This document shows, one piece after another, positions 19,153-28,619 of a DNA stretch of 64,000 nucleotides. The position numbers and the translations under genes are program-made. The stretch's first letter is position 1, and each line of letters opens with the position of its first letter. Below the pieces are notes generated by a model. It saw only the letters and a program-made list of their open reading frames with translations, had not been told where the DNA came from and made no database searches. The stretch is taken from contig JALEFZ010000020.1 in the NCBI GenBank assembly GCA_022760475.1, positions 62,001-126,000 of the forward strand. The letters run 5' to 3'. Source of the DNA: Bacteroidia bacterium (lineage in GTDB: Bacteria > Bacteroidota > Bacteroidia > J057).

Positions 19153-19751
19153 TTTCTGCCAGCCATCAATTTACTGATGTATTTACCAAGAATATCAAAC
19201 TCCAGGTTAACCTTATCCCCAACTTTCAGCCTATGAAAATTGGTGTGCTCATAGGTATAGGGAATGATGGTAACTGTAAAGTAATTTTCCCCTGCTTCTA
19301 CCACAGTAAGGCTGACACCATTTATAGTAACTGATCCTTTGTCTACCAGCAGATGCGTATATTGAGGATCAAAACCAAAACGATACATCCAGGAACCATC
19401 TACATCCTTGACCTCCTCCACAATTCCCACACCATCTACATGCCCTTGCACAAAGTGGCCATCAAGCCGTGCTCCGGCTGCCATACACAACTCAAGATTT
19501 ACTCGATCTCCTATGCCCCATGACCCCAAATTCGTCTTCTTGAGGGTTTCATCAACTGCGGTAACCTTATAAGTTGCCTGCGCTCCATCCTGCGACACCT
19601 GCGTTACCGTCAGGCAAACGCCATTATGTGCAATGCTTTGATCCTCGTGGATCGCTTCATCAAAAGGAGCTTCCAACTCAAAGGTCTTGTTGCTTCCTTC
19701 TTCAGAAATTGAAGTTATATGTCCTTGATATTTTACAATTCCTGTAAACAT
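19149..19751 (-). CDS. ribE: Riboflavin synthase, alpha subunit
   Basis: A 200-residue enzyme that converts two molecules of 6,7-dimethyl-8-ribityllumazine to riboflavin and the pyrimidinedione precursor. It begins with the diagnostic MFTGIV and consists of two similar lumazine-binding barrels: GHFVQGHVDGVG lies at the junction and INGVSLTV in the second. Length and internal repeat match the family. No FMN riboswitch is visible upstream, where only 20 bp separate it from the large secreted protein gene. It overlaps the Rieske gene by 4 nt. Confidence 0.95.
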   Translation of the reverse strand: MFTGIVKYQGHITSISEEGSNKTFELEAPFDEAIHEDQSIAHNGVCLTVTQVSQDGAQATYKVTAVDETLKKTNLGSWGIGDRVNLELCMAAGARLDGHFVQGHVDGVGIVEEVKDVDGSWMYRFGFDPQYTHLLVDKGSVTINGVSLTVVEAGENYFTVTIIPYTYEHTNFHRLKVGDKVNLEFDILGKYISKLMAGRK

Positions 19752-19771
19752 GCTTTTAACTTTTTTACTTC

Positions 19772-22660
19772 TTACCTCAACAAGCTAAGTACCCCTCTTG
19801 TTTCTTTAAATACATTAGAAGAAATACCCAACTCCTCATATTTCAGCACATAATAATAAACCCCCTCCCTTGCTTCATTTCCACTCAGGCTAATCCCATC
19901 CCACATGTTATCAAAGGAACCATTTCCCCTGCTCATCAACCTTCCCCAACGATCAAAGATCTGAACCTCGACCAATCGGACATCTCGAGCTTCAATAGGT
20001 CTCCAATTGTCGTTCGTCCCATCCTGATTAGGAGTGAATACATTGGTAAGGATCAATTTGGGACAGAAATCTACACAACTCTCCACACTGGGCTCAGACT
20101 CATTCCCTGAGGAATCGGTTACCGTAACAGCAAAACAACCCACCAGATCATCTCCTTGTCCAGGGAATAGATTTTCAAAAGTAGTATCCCGCCCAAAACT
20201 GGAATAGGGAATTTGTAAAATCTGCTGGAATTGGGCTTCCGGGCTTAGTTTATAGTATATGTTTACAAATGCCGCATCTGCATCACAATCAAGATCTGAC
20301 TTACTCAGAAACAACTCAGCCAATTCATTTGAGCATTGATTTGACAAACTAAGGTCAGGATTACATGGAGGATCATCATCCACAGCAAAATCACAAGTCT
20401 GTTGCGAATCATTGAACAATGGATCTTTAATTCCAAATACCCCATGAGATCCTCTCGACCTGATAAAATAACAATACTCAATGTCTGTCAAAAGATCGGT
20501 ATCTCTGTAGGAATGTATATTGGCTCCTGTCCCCGCGACAGAATCAACCAAAGCAAAAGCGCCTCCATTTTCAGACCTGTATATATAGTATAAATCATTT
20601 TGCCATGAGACCGTTTCAGTCCATTCAAGGAAGATGTCCTGCATGGTACCTCCCTGCGTTGTCAAGAAAATACTCGAGGCAATATGTTTATCCACATTGA
20701 GATTGATTGGCTGGCCAGTAGCGTCAAAAACCTCGACCCTGTAATTGTAGTTCCTGACCTCGGTATCCAAACCGTCATCCTCTAAGCTATTTGTACCAAA
20801 TGGCAATTGTGCTATTTCAATCGCAGGGAAAGAATTGTTGTTGGCCCTGTACAACCTGTATATATAAGGTCTTGGGAACAATGTATCAATATCAGGCTCA
20901 GACCATGCCACAAAGATCCGCCCATTTACCCCGTCAGTGAATGTTACACTGTCATTGGTCATGAAAATCTCCGAATTCTCTATCTCGACACAACCACTTT
21001 CTGCACAGGACTCCAATTTGGGGACCTGGGGCTGAATGGGATCCCCATAGATAGCCGTAATGGCGTAGCAAATTTGATCTCCATATCCACCTTCCACATC
21101 ATTCAGCGAATCTATAAAAGTGATGTTATCCCAACCCTCGTTGATTTGTATCAATTCAAAGCCGGCATCAGCAGGACTCACCTCACAACAGACCGTGTCC
21201 TGGTCAAATTCATTGCCATCAATTTTGCGGTATATAAAGTATCCAAGTACGAGATCAGTACAACCCGTTGGCAGCCAACTCAAACTGATTGATCTGGGGC
21301 CTTTTTCTACTGTCAATTCTTCTGGCGGGGGCGGTACGACCCTTATTTGAACCGTTTTGTTGTCGGTAAGTGTGGTTAAGTTGTTGTCATCGTCAGAATA
21401 CTCAAAGTTATCGTTGGCGAAGAAATCAACCTGATAGATCTGCGAACGGATCATATCACAGCTGGTCTGCCAGGTAACGGTTCCTTTAATGGTATCTACA
21501 GGAGTTCTATTGTTATTGGCAGTAGAATCCGGGAGTCCATTTATCCGCCTTACCTGCCCTATACTTGGATCAATGATAAAGCCATCAATGGTAGCAGGTG
21601 GAGTCAGGGAAAAAGGTCCGTTATTACCCAAAGCTCCATTGTTCAACCTTAAATATAAAGAGTCTGTTGAATCCGGGTCATAGGCAAGGAATGGAAACTC
21701 AAGGATTTCGCCTGCAAAGATACAGGTATCTGTGATGGTCTCAATTACCGGAGGATTGTTATCACAGGGGTTGACAAATACGGCCATGTCTCGCTGTACG
21801 AATCCAAGGAAAAGTCCATTTCTATATTCTTCTACTACATAACTAATGTTATATACACCCACCTGATTGGGCACTTCCCATGTGATTAATCCTGTAAGGG
21901 AATCCTGAACAAGAGGGCCATTACTTGGAAACACACTCACATCATCCGGGAAGGTATAGCACCTTGGACGTGGATTGGTCTGCGGGTTAAATGCCTGGGT
22001 ATCGTCAAAATCTTCTGAAGGAACCAAATAGTAAACCAGTGAATCCCCATCGATGTCTCTTCCACCTGGATTATGGCTCCATGACTTTCCGGCACAAGCA
22101 TCGTAGATGGGTTCATTCAAAAACTCAGGAGAGCTGTTGGGTCCCAGAATAGGATTGTACAGGAATCGGGTAACTACCGTAAAGGCCTTTTCATTCGAGC
22201 TACAGATATTATCTACATTACTAAGGCGTGCTATGTCTGAATAATGAAGGTAGTACTCGCCAGGCCCTGGAAAGATATAATCAACCCGGTAGATGTTTCT
22301 TTTGATGGCACCTCGCACTTCCTCTCCCAATCTGGTATTTGGCACATCACAGTCTGGAAAATTCACAGGAGCTGTGGGGCCATTTGAACGTGGCACATCC
22401 AACAACTCGGCTATGGTTGAGAGATTGTTGGCTGAGTAAATCCTGATATCTGCGGAGCAACGGTCTACATTGGCTTCAGAAGGATCAGAATAAGTTGTGA
22501 GCGTGATGGTGTATGAATTGGGATTGTTTGGATCATTTCTCTCCAGGGTGATTTGGCCGGCCAGGTTGTGGGTAGCCAGAGAGAATGAGGGAATCCCTAG
22601 GAATAAAATGCAGGTAAGGACTTTCCAAAGATCAGGCCTTGATCTATCAGGCTGCAACAT
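19772..22660 (-). CDS. Large secreted protein with gliding-motility-type (CHU_C) C-terminal domain
   Basis: A 962-residue extracellular protein. A hydrophobic signal segment at about residues 14-29 is followed by beta-rich Ig/fibronectin-type domains with many Asp/Asn-rich loops. It ends in a ~90-residue domain starting NVFTPNQDGTNDNW and containing VQIFDRWGRLM and GVYYYVLKY. This is the gliding-motility-associated C-terminal (type-B T9SS sorting) domain, so the protein is expected to be exported by the type IX system to the cell surface or medium. Fibronectin-like segments with paired cysteines lie in the middle. No enzymatic motif is visible; an adhesin or surface-structural role is inference. 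Confidence 0.85.
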   Translation of the reverse strand: MLQPDRSRPDLWKVLTCILFLGIPSFSLATHNLAGQITLERNDPNNPNSYTITLTTYSDPSEANVDRCSADIRIYSANNLSTIAELLDVPRSNGPTAPVNFPDCDVPNTRLGEEVRGAIKRNIYRVDYIFPGPGEYYLHYSDIARLSNVDNICSSNEKAFTVVTRFLYNPILGPNSSPEFLNEPIYDACAGKSWSHNPGGRDIDGDSLVYYLVPSEDFDDTQAFNPQTNPRPRCYTFPDDVSVFPSNGPLVQDSLTGLITWEVPNQVGVYNISYVVEEYRNGLFLGFVQRDMAVFVNPCDNNPPVIETITDTCIFAGEILEFPFLAYDPDSTDSLYLRLNNGALGNNGPFSLTPPATIDGFIIDPSIGQVRRINGLPDSTANNNRTPVDTIKGTVTWQTSCDMIRSQIYQVDFFANDNFEYSDDDNNLTTLTDNKTVQIRVVPPPPEELTVEKGPRSISLSWLPTGCTDLVLGYFIYRKIDGNEFDQDTVCCEVSPADAGFELIQINEGWDNITFIDSLNDVEGGYGDQICYAITAIYGDPIQPQVPKLESCAESGCVEIENSEIFMTNDSVTFTDGVNGRIFVAWSEPDIDTLFPRPYIYRLYRANNNSFPAIEIAQLPFGTNSLEDDGLDTEVRNYNYRVEVFDATGQPINLNVDKHIASSIFLTTQGGTMQDIFLEWTETVSWQNDLYYIYRSENGGAFALVDSVAGTGANIHSYRDTDLLTDIEYCYFIRSRGSHGVFGIKDPLFNDSQQTCDFAVDDDPPCNPDLSLSNQCSNELAELFLSKSDLDCDADAAFVNIYYKLSPEAQFQQILQIPYSSFGRDTTFENLFPGQGDDLVGCFAVTVTDSSGNESEPSVESCVDFCPKLILTNVFTPNQDGTNDNWRPIEARDVRLVEVQIFDRWGRLMSRGNGSFDNMWDGISLSGNEAREGVYYYVLKYEELGISSNVFKETRGVLSLLR

Positions 22661-23191
22661 ATCGGGTCTGTATTTATTTGAGTAAAAGGGTCATCTGTAA
22701 AGGGCGGATAAATAAAATAACCCTATTTATTAAAGCAATAGAGTCAGGAAGTCTACAAATTCCACAATTTTCAGCTCAATTTTTATTGCTAAAAAGAGAA
22801 GTTGCATTTTTCGTTTCCAGGGTACCTGATTTTTTCATCCACCAAAACAAAAATTTAACCTAAAAAACGATGGAACGCAATGATAAGTTTGGGGTAAAAT
22901 TAACCTCTTGCATAAAAAATCAAGTAATAGAGATTGTATAAGCATATCTTTACCTATCCTTATTAGAGCAAACCCATGAAGCAGAAGGCTGTTAAACATA
23001 TTTATAATTATCTATTATGAATGCATCATGCTCGTGGCTTTTCAGCTCCAGGCCAAGCCTTCATATGCCCTTGATTAGGAGGAAAATCAGAGCAAAAACC
23101 AAAAAGAGATTTATTATTGCTTTTCTTGAAAAATTAACCGTAATTGCACAACCATTTTTCAGGACAGATTAGGCGAGATAAAAGACAAATA
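22661..23191. other. Spacer upstream of the rplM operon, possible leader RNA
   Basis: A 531-bp AT-rich region between the divergent CHU_C protein and rplM. It must hold promoters for both. Near rplM there is a small stem candidate (GGCTT at 23036-23040 with AAGCC at 23055-23059) and a purine-rich GGAGGAAAA. Autoregulatory leaders for ribosomal protein operons are known in Bacteroidota, but I cannot draw a convincing conserved structure here. A 14-codon ATG frame at 22976-23020 is unsupported. Confidence 0.4.
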
Positions 23192-23641
23192 ATGTACGCT
23201 AATTCTTACAAGACGATTTCCTCTAACATTGCTACCTCTGACAAGAAGTGGTTGGTAGTTGATGTTCAAGGAATGGTACTAGGGCGAGCTGCAAGCCAGA
23301 TTGCCATGCTTTTGAGGGGCAAGCATAAGCCTCTTTACTCTCCACACGCAGATTGTGGAGACAACGTAATCGTTCTTAATGCCGATAAAATCAGGTTGAC
23401 AGGAACGAAGTGGGACAATAAGGAGTACATCAGACACACCTCCTATCCCGGTGGTCAGCGTGTCATGACTGCTAAAGAAATGATGGCCAAGCACCCTACC
23501 CGCATGGTAGAAAAGGCTGTTAGAGGTATGCTTCCCAAAAATCGCCTGGGTCGCAAGTTATTCTCCAATATGAGGGTTTATGTTGGGGATACTCATCCGC
23601 ATGATGCTCAAAGTCCTGAAACTTACGAATTGAAATCCTAA
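23192..23641 (+). CDS. rplM: 50S ribosomal protein L13 (uL13)
   Basis: A protein of about 149 residues from the ATG at 23192; an in-frame TTG at 23144 would add 16 residues that do not look like L13. Recognisable family blocks are DVQGMVLGRAASQIA, LRGKHKP and AVRGMLPKNRLGRK. It binds 23S rRNA early in large-subunit assembly. rpsI follows 37 bp later and rpsB after that, the conserved bacterial order rplM-rpsI, with rpsB appended as is usual in Bacteroidota. Confidence 0.97.
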   Translation: MYANSYKTISSNIATSDKKWLVVDVQGMVLGRAASQIAMLLRGKHKPLYSPHADCGDNVIVLNADKIRLTGTKWDNKEYIRHTSYPGGQRVMTAKEMMAKHPTRMVEKAVRGMLPKNRLGRKLFSNMRVYVGDTHPHDAQSPETYELKS

Positions 23642-23678
23642 ACAGCTAAGTTATACGCTTACAGACTGAACGATTTAT

Positions 23679-24068
23679 ATGAGCAAAGAAATAAAAGTTG
23701 GAAGAAGAAAACGCGCCGTTGCCCGTGTTATCCTGAAACCAGGGACAGGTGAGTTTATTATAAATAAGAGGGATCTTGCAACATACTTCCCTGTTGACCT
23801 CCTTCAATTGAAGGTTAATGAGCCTTTTGAAGTACTTGGAATCAGCTCTTCAGAATTTGACATCACCGCCAATGTAAACGGCGGAGGTATCAAAGGTCAA
23901 GCTGATGCCATTCGCCTGGGTATCTCTCGTGCCCTCGTCGAAATGGACGAAGAAAATCGTTCACCGCTTAAGAGAGCAGGTCTGATGACCAGAGACTCCC
24001 GTAAGGTTGAACGTAAGAAGTTTGGTCTTAAGAAAGCAAGGAAAAGCGAGCAGTTCTCTAAGCGTTAA
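23679..24068 (+). CDS. rpsI: 30S ribosomal protein S9 (uS9)
   Basis: A 129-residue protein. It has the S9 hallmarks [10 protein letters not shown] near the start, [19 protein letters not shown] in the middle, and the basic C-terminal tail ([17 protein letters not shown]) ending in the -KR that reaches the ribosomal P site. It lies between rplM and rpsB, 11 bp before the latter, in one transcription unit. Confidence 0.98.
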   Translation: MSKEIKVGRRKRAVARVILKPGTGEFIINKRDLATYFPVDLLQLKVNEPFEVLGISSSEFDITANVNGGGIKGQADAIRLGISRALVEMDEENRSPLKRAGLMTRDSRKVERKKFGLKKARKSEQFSKR

Positions 24069-24079
24069 TCAAAGGAATC

Positions 24080-24841
24080 ATGGATCAACCTACATATCAA
24101 GAATTATTGGAAGCTGGTGTTCACTTTGGACACCTTAAGAAAAAATGGAATCCAAAAATGTCTCCATATATCTTCATGGAGAGAAATGGAATCCATATCA
24201 TTGACTTGAACAAGACCCAGCGTATGCTGGAAGAAGCCTCTAAAGTAGCCAAAACCCTGGCCTCTGGTGGTAGAAAGATCTTGTTTGTAGCTACAAAAAA
24301 GCAGGCAAAAGAAATCGTTGAGAACGAAGCTGCTCGTGTAAACATGCCATTCGTAACCGAACGTTGGTTGGGAGGTATGTTGACCAACTTTGCTACTGTG
24401 CGCAAGTCTATCAAGCGCATGAAGAACATCGAGAAAATGAAAACAGACGGAACCTTCGAAAGAATCAATAAGAAGGAGCGTTTGATGTTCTCTCGTGAGC
24501 AGGAAAAACTCAACAGGGTAATCGGTGGTATTGCAGACCTAAACCGCCTTCCTTCTGCCCTTTTCATCATCGATATCAAAAAAGAGCACATCGCAGTTTC
24601 CGAGGCTCGCAAATTGAATATCCCTACTATTGCAATGGTAGATACAAACTCTAACCCTGCATTGGTAGATTTCCCTATCCCTTCTAACGACGATGCTGCC
24701 AAGGCGATCCAGTTGGTGCTTAGAACCATCACTGATTCTATCGCTGAAGGCCTTGAAGAGCGTTCGAAGAAGAAAGAGGAAGAGAAAATCAAAAAAGAGG
24801 CACAGCGCCAAAGACAAGAAGAAAAGAGCGTTGAAGAATAA
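24080..24841 (+). CDS. rpsB: 30S ribosomal protein S2 (uS2)
   Basis: A 253-residue protein with the S2 signatures [18 protein letters not shown], the central coiled-coil region and [19 protein letters not shown]. The C-terminal ~25 residues are strongly charged, a common lineage-specific tail. It is the last gene of the ribosomal operon. The usual downstream partner tsf is absent here; a terminator follows immediately and a convergent transporter gene takes its place. Confidence 0.97.
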   Translation: MDQPTYQELLEAGVHFGHLKKKWNPKMSPYIFMERNGIHIIDLNKTQRMLEEASKVAKTLASGGRKILFVATKKQAKEIVENEAARVNMPFVTERWLGGMLTNFATVRKSIKRMKNIEKMKTDGTFERINKKERLMFSREQEKLNRVIGGIADLNRLPSALFIIDIKKEHIAVSEARKLNIPTIAMVDTNSNPALVDFPIPSNDDAAKAIQLVLRTITDSIAEGLEERSKKKEEEKIKKEAQRQRQEEKSVEE

Positions 24842-24864
24842 ATCATTCTTCAAACACGACATAG

Positions 24865-24895
24865 AAAGCGGGTCTATTTAGGTCCGCTTTTTTCT
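24865..24895 (+). terminator. Terminator of the rplM-rpsI-rpsB operon
   Basis: A 10-bp stem with two G-U pairs (24865-24874 with 24881-24890) and loop TATTTA is followed by a T-rich run. It lies about 25 bp after rpsB. The stop codon of the convergent DMT transporter (24874-24876) lies inside the hairpin. Confidence 0.75.
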
Positions 24896-25791
24896 TTGGT
24901 AGATACCCTTCCAACCAACCATACACTTAGGATCACCACTGCCATACCAAGCAATTGGTAATAATTTACCGTTTCACCATCCCATAAGCCCCAACAAAGG
25001 GCAATAATTGGCACCAAATAAGTTACAAGACTGGCAAAAACCGGACTGCTAAGGTTGATCAGTTTGGTAAAAATAAGTATGCCCACCAGGTTGGCAAATA
25101 CTGCCAGGACAAGGATATAAATCAAACCTCTGGTACCTTCAGGACTACTCAGGCCAGTAGGAATTATTCCAGAATAGAAGGTATAACCAGCAGCAAACGG
25201 AAGTATTAGCAGAAAACCTATTGAAGCAATTTGGATGGCCTTCAGCCCCTCGAGATTATATCTAACCATATTACCTGTCAGCCCAGTAAAAAAAGCAGCC
25301 AAAACAGCCAGGCTTGCATAAAGATTTACCTGTCCAAATTTCCCCTCTGAAGAGAAAAGTACCAATATGGTCGTTCCGACCAAACCCAGTATCAGGCCGA
25401 TCACCTGATTTCGACGAATGCGGGTGGCATAAAAAATTCCGCCAACCAAAAGGGTCATCAGCGGAGTCAGGGCACTAAGTATGCCATTTAGGGAGCTTGA
25501 GATTTTACTTTGGGCGACAGCATTCAGAAAAGTGATCAGAAAATTAGCCATGATGGCGAATAAAATCATCGCGGGCCATTTATTCCTGGGGATTTTGCGG
25601 ACTTGTTTGATAGAAATGGGCAATATCAGGAGAGCAGAGAAACACATCCTGCCAGCGATCACCTCAAGGGGATCGAACACCACGAGTGCCTTCTTCAGCA
25701 GAAGATAGGAACTACCCCATATTCCAGCCAGAATGAAGACCAAACCCCATACTAATGTCAAGGGGGGAATGGAGAGGATTTGTTTTTTCAA
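24874..25791 (-). CDS. EamA/DMT-family transporter
   Basis: A 305-residue inner-membrane protein with about ten hydrophobic helices arranged as two EamA repeats. The first begins WGSSYLLLKKAL and the second contains GLTGNMVRYNLEGLKAIQIAS. The length is typical of drug/metabolite transporters of the RhaT/YdcZ-like group, which move small metabolites or amino acids; the substrate cannot be predicted. It is monocistronic and convergent with rpsB. Confidence 0.88.
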   Translation of the reverse strand: MKKQILSIPPLTLVWGLVFILAGIWGSSYLLLKKALVVFDPLEVIAGRMCFSALLILPISIKQVRKIPRNKWPAMILFAIMANFLITFLNAVAQSKISSSLNGILSALTPLMTLLVGGIFYATRIRRNQVIGLILGLVGTTILVLFSSEGKFGQVNLYASLAVLAAFFTGLTGNMVRYNLEGLKAIQIASIGFLLILPFAAGYTFYSGIIPTGLSSPEGTRGLIYILVLAVFANLVGILIFTKLINLSSPVFASLVTYLVPIIALCWGLWDGETVNYYQLLGMAVVILSVWLVGRVSTKEKSGPK

Positions 25792-26136
25792 AGTGTTTTA
25801 ATTTGCCTGCTTTCAGGGAATTAGCGACAAAGAGTTATGAAAATTACCACAATTACCAATTCCGCAAACTGTGCAAACTTAATCCATAGTAATTTTCCAA
25901 CGAATCAAAAATTACCAATTTATCAGTAGCAATCAAGACATAATTATCCAATTCTCAATCATTGGCTCTTAAGCCCTATTTTTCCTCCCAGGTAAAAATA
26001 CCATCCTCCATTGAGTAGAAATACTTTTTGTGTAACAACAAATACCTAAAATATGACACGTTTGCTTAATTTTTCTATATTTTTGAAACAAAGTGGCATA
26101 AATTTGGGTATATTAGCCAATATTAATCTGTCCGAA
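25792..26136. other. Spacer between DMT transporter and T9SS-tail protein
   Basis: About 345 bp, AT-rich, divergent promoter region. Apart from the -7 element at 26099 I see no gene. Short direct repeats of AATTACCAATT-like sequence occur around 25844-25921 (AATTACCACAATTACCAATT and later AATTACCAATTTATC). Confidence 0.5.
26099..26106 (+). promoter_or_regulatory. Possible -7 promoter element
   Basis: TAAATTTG fits the Bacteroidota consensus TAnnTTTG and ends 30 bp before the ATG at 26137. A TTTTG lies at 26081-26085, closer than the usual -33 spacing, so only the -7 element is supported. Confidence 0.4.
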
Positions 26137-26484
26137 ATGAAACGAAAACTTTTACTTATAATCTTTTCCTTACTCACCATCGGCATTTCTTTCGCAGGAA
26201 ATGATGCCACTCCAACCAATGATGTGGATGACTTTTACACAGGTGTAGGAGTTTCACTTTACCCAAATCCTTCTACTGGAGTTGCCTTTCTTGAAATCGA
26301 ATCTGAATTTGCGGAGGTCTATAACGTGAAGGTTGTGAACCTGATTGGTAAGGAAATGCTTAGAGCAGAAGTCCAAAGTGGACAAAAACTAAAGATTGAT
26401 CTTCAAAACGTACCTTCGGGTGTTTATTTCGTACAGATTGAAAGAGGTGATGTAAAGGTCACCAAAAGATTGATTATCAGATAG
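26137..26484 (+). CDS. Short secreted protein consisting of signal peptide and type-A T9SS sorting tail
   Basis: A protein of 115 residues from the ATG at 26137; an upstream in-frame ATG at 26053 would add 28 residues ahead of the signal peptide and is less likely. It has a signal peptide (MKRKLLLIIF through SFA, ~20 residues), about 18 acidic residues, then a complete type-A type IX sorting domain: LYPNPSTG, KVVNLIGKEM, VPSGVYFVQIERG and the terminal TKRLIIR. There is no cargo domain between the two signals. It may be a small surface protein or the remnant of a larger one. A strong terminator follows, so it is a separate transcription unit. Confidence 0.85.
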   Translation: MKRKLLLIIFSLLTIGISFAGNDATPTNDVDDFYTGVGVSLYPNPSTGVAFLEIESEFAEVYNVKVVNLIGKEMLRAEVQSGQKLKIDLQNVPSGVYFVQIERGDVKVTKRLIIR

Positions 26485-26504
26485 TTTTCGTAAAATATAA
26501 ATTT

Positions 26505-26533
26505 AAGGCCATCCAATTGGGATGGCCTTTTTT
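26505..26533 (+). terminator. Terminator after the T9SS-tail protein
   Basis: AAGGCCATCC (26505-26514) pairs with GGATGGCCTT (26520-26529) across a 5-nt loop and is followed by a T-run. It lies 20 bp after the stop codon. Confidence 0.9.
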
Positions 26534-26582
26534 ATTTCTCAGATTTATTGTTAGAAGCTATTAAGCTAAAAAATCCAGGTAT

Positions 26583-28250
26583 TTAGATTTCTGCGAGATA
26601 CTTGTGTACAAAGCTGATTGCCATAGATCCCTCCCCCACTGCGGAAGCGACCCTATTCATAGCCCCGGAACGCACATCTCCAGAAGCAAAAATTCCTGGG
26701 ACACAAGTTTCCAAGAAGTAAGGATTTCTCTTCAGTTTCCAGACCTTATCGAAATTTTGTTCACTTAGCAAGTCCTTTCCTGTGATCACATAGCCCTTGG
26801 GGTTTCGCAGCAAATCCAGTTGAACCCAATCGGTATAAGGCTTGGCTCCAATAAATATGAATAAGGCTCCAGCCTCATACTCTTGGCAACCGCCTTCTTC
26901 CATGTTCTCTACCGACAATGAACTCAGGTGTCCTTCCTTCCCAAAAACCTCTTTTACCTGGTGACGCCCCCATACATGGATATTCGGAGTTGATTCGATT
27001 TGATCAATCAAATATTGGGACATCGTAGCAGACAAGTCAGGCTTTCTAATGAGAATATGAACATTCTTGGCGAAGCGAGAAAGGTACATGGCTCCCTGCC
27101 CTGCCGAGTTTCCCCCTCCCACGATGAAGACATCCTTATGCTTACAGGCATTTGCCTCGGTGGTGGCAGCGCCATAATAGATTCCGGCACCGGTAAAATC
27201 ATCAACCCCCGTTGCAGGTAGTCTCCTGTAATCCACCCCCGTAGCAATAACAATAGCCTTTGCGTAGATGGTTTGACCGTCAGAAAGGCTAATGACCTTG
27301 TGAGAACCTTCATTTTTAATTCCGACCACCTCAGCAGGAGAAATGAATTCAATTCCGAACTTCTCGGCTTGGGTGATGGCCCGCCTGGCCAAATCAGAAC
27401 CGCTCAAGCCATTAGGAAAGCCCAGGTAGTTTTCTATCCTTGAACTTGTCCCTGCCTGGCCACCTGGTGCCCTTCTTTCAATAAGCACAGTTTTCAAACC
27501 TTCAGAACCACCGTATACTGCTGCTGCCAAACCAGACGGCCCTGCTCCAATGATTGCTACATCATATAGTTCTTCGCTTGCAGAGGTATTCCGACCGATC
27601 TTCGGAGCAATGTCGGCAATGTCAGGATTGGAGAGTGTACTCCCATCTTCAAAAATCACTGCGGGCAGGTCTTTTTCCTCCAATTCATATAAAGACATCA
27701 GCTCTTGAGCCTTTGAGTGATCTGCCTCGAAGTCAATCCATTTATAGGGAATCAAATTTCCACTTAAGTAGTCTTTGATCTTGTGAGACTTGGGGGAAAA
27801 CTGATAACCGAGGATCTTGAGGCCGTCAAAGTCCGGAATTACAGTGGCTGACCAATCGTCCAGCAAATCATCCAAAATTGGATATAGCTTTTCTTCTGGC
27901 GGATCCCAAGGCTTTGTAAGGTAATAGTCCAATTGTACATCATTGATGGCTTTGATCGCAGCATCTATATCCGAATATGCAGTCAGAATGACCCTTTTGG
28001 CTTCAGGATAAAACACCTTTGCCTTTTCCAAGAATTCTACCCCTAGCATCTCTGGCATTCTTTGGTCTGATAGGAAAAGGGCGACATTCTGTCCCTCCTT
28101 TTTTAACTGCTCCAAAGATTCGAGGGCTTCATTGGCTGACTCTGTCGCCATGACTCTGTAGGAAGTTTTATAATTCTTCCTGACATCCCTCCGAATAGCT
28201 CTCAATACCTGAGGGTCATCGTCAATGATTAGGATAATGGGTAGCTTCAT
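26583..28250 (-). CDS. Response regulator / glutaredoxin-like / thioredoxin-reductase-like fusion
   Basis: A 555-residue protein from the ATG at 28250 (MKLPIILIIDDD), chosen because residues upstream are not receiver-like. Residues 1-130 form a receiver with acidic pocket DDD, phospho-acceptor Asp62 and Lys113. Residues 140-215 resemble a glutaredoxin fold, but the CPxC site reads SPKS (152-155). Residues 228-555 form a two-nucleotide-domain flavoprotein of the thioredoxin reductase type (GAGPSG at 235-240, GGGNSAG at 378-384, and a C-terminal GIFASGDVR). The reductase CxxC, expected before the second nucleotide motif, is absent; only Cys369 is nearby. It probably senses or transfers electrons by another route than dithiol exchange. 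No histidine kinase is adjacent. Confidence 0.85.
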   Translation of the reverse strand: MKLPIILIIDDDPQVLRAIRRDVRKNYKTSYRVMATESANEALESLEQLKKEGQNVALFLSDQRMPEMLGVEFLEKAKVFYPEAKRVILTAYSDIDAAIKAINDVQLDYYLTKPWDPPEEKLYPILDDLLDDWSATVIPDFDGLKILGYQFSPKSHKIKDYLSGNLIPYKWIDFEADHSKAQELMSLYELEEKDLPAVIFEDGSTLSNPDIADIAPKIGRNTSASEELYDVAIIGAGPSGLAAAVYGGSEGLKTVLIERRAPGGQAGTSSRIENYLGFPNGLSGSDLARRAITQAEKFGIEFISPAEVVGIKNEGSHKVISLSDGQTIYAKAIVIATGVDYRRLPATGVDDFTGAGIYYGAATTEANACKHKDVFIVGGGNSAGQGAMYLSRFAKNVHILIRKPDLSATMSQYLIDQIESTPNIHVWGRHQVKEVFGKEGHLSSLSVENMEEGGCQEYEAGALFIFIGAKPYTDWVQLDLLRNPKGYVITGKDLLSEQNFDKVWKLKRNPYFLETCVPGIFASGDVRSGAMNRVASAVGEGSMAISFVHKYLAEI

Positions 28251-28619
28251 TAATCGAGATTCTCTTAGATTTATGGAAAAGTTAGCGAATAAATTTAAGG
28301 TCAGAAAACTCAAGCCTAAAAGTTCCGAAAAAGAAAAATTTCACAAACTATATATGTTGGCTAATGGCCTCACTCCCATTCACATACAAAATTTATTCTT
28401 CTAAACACATTGACTCTGAGAACCCCTGATTTGTGACAATCAAAAAATTTAATCCTAGAAAACGATTTTTTCTACCAAATAGAAAGAAAATTATCCTTAC
28501 ATTTAAGTGCTACCTCTCTGAAAATCAGTATATTATTTTATTTACATATACAATTTTTCTAAGGGGATAACTTTTTATCAATCCTGAGCTTTAATTGGTA
28601 AGAAAGTGCATGAAGGGAC
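28251..28619. other. Divergent promoter spacer
   Basis: A 369-bp AT-rich region between the starts of the receiver/reductase fusion and the GNAT gene. No gene, strong hairpin or consensus promoter was recognised. Confidence 0.5.

Noticed and set aside
22976..23020. 14-codon reading frame before rplM
   Set aside because: Too short to support, with no ribosome-binding evidence or leader-peptide regulation pattern.
24121..24846. 241-residue open frame antisense to rpsB
   Set aside because: It mirrors the S2 coding frame, is low-complexity (Ser/Phe-rich), and ribosomal genes are strongly constrained on the sense strand.
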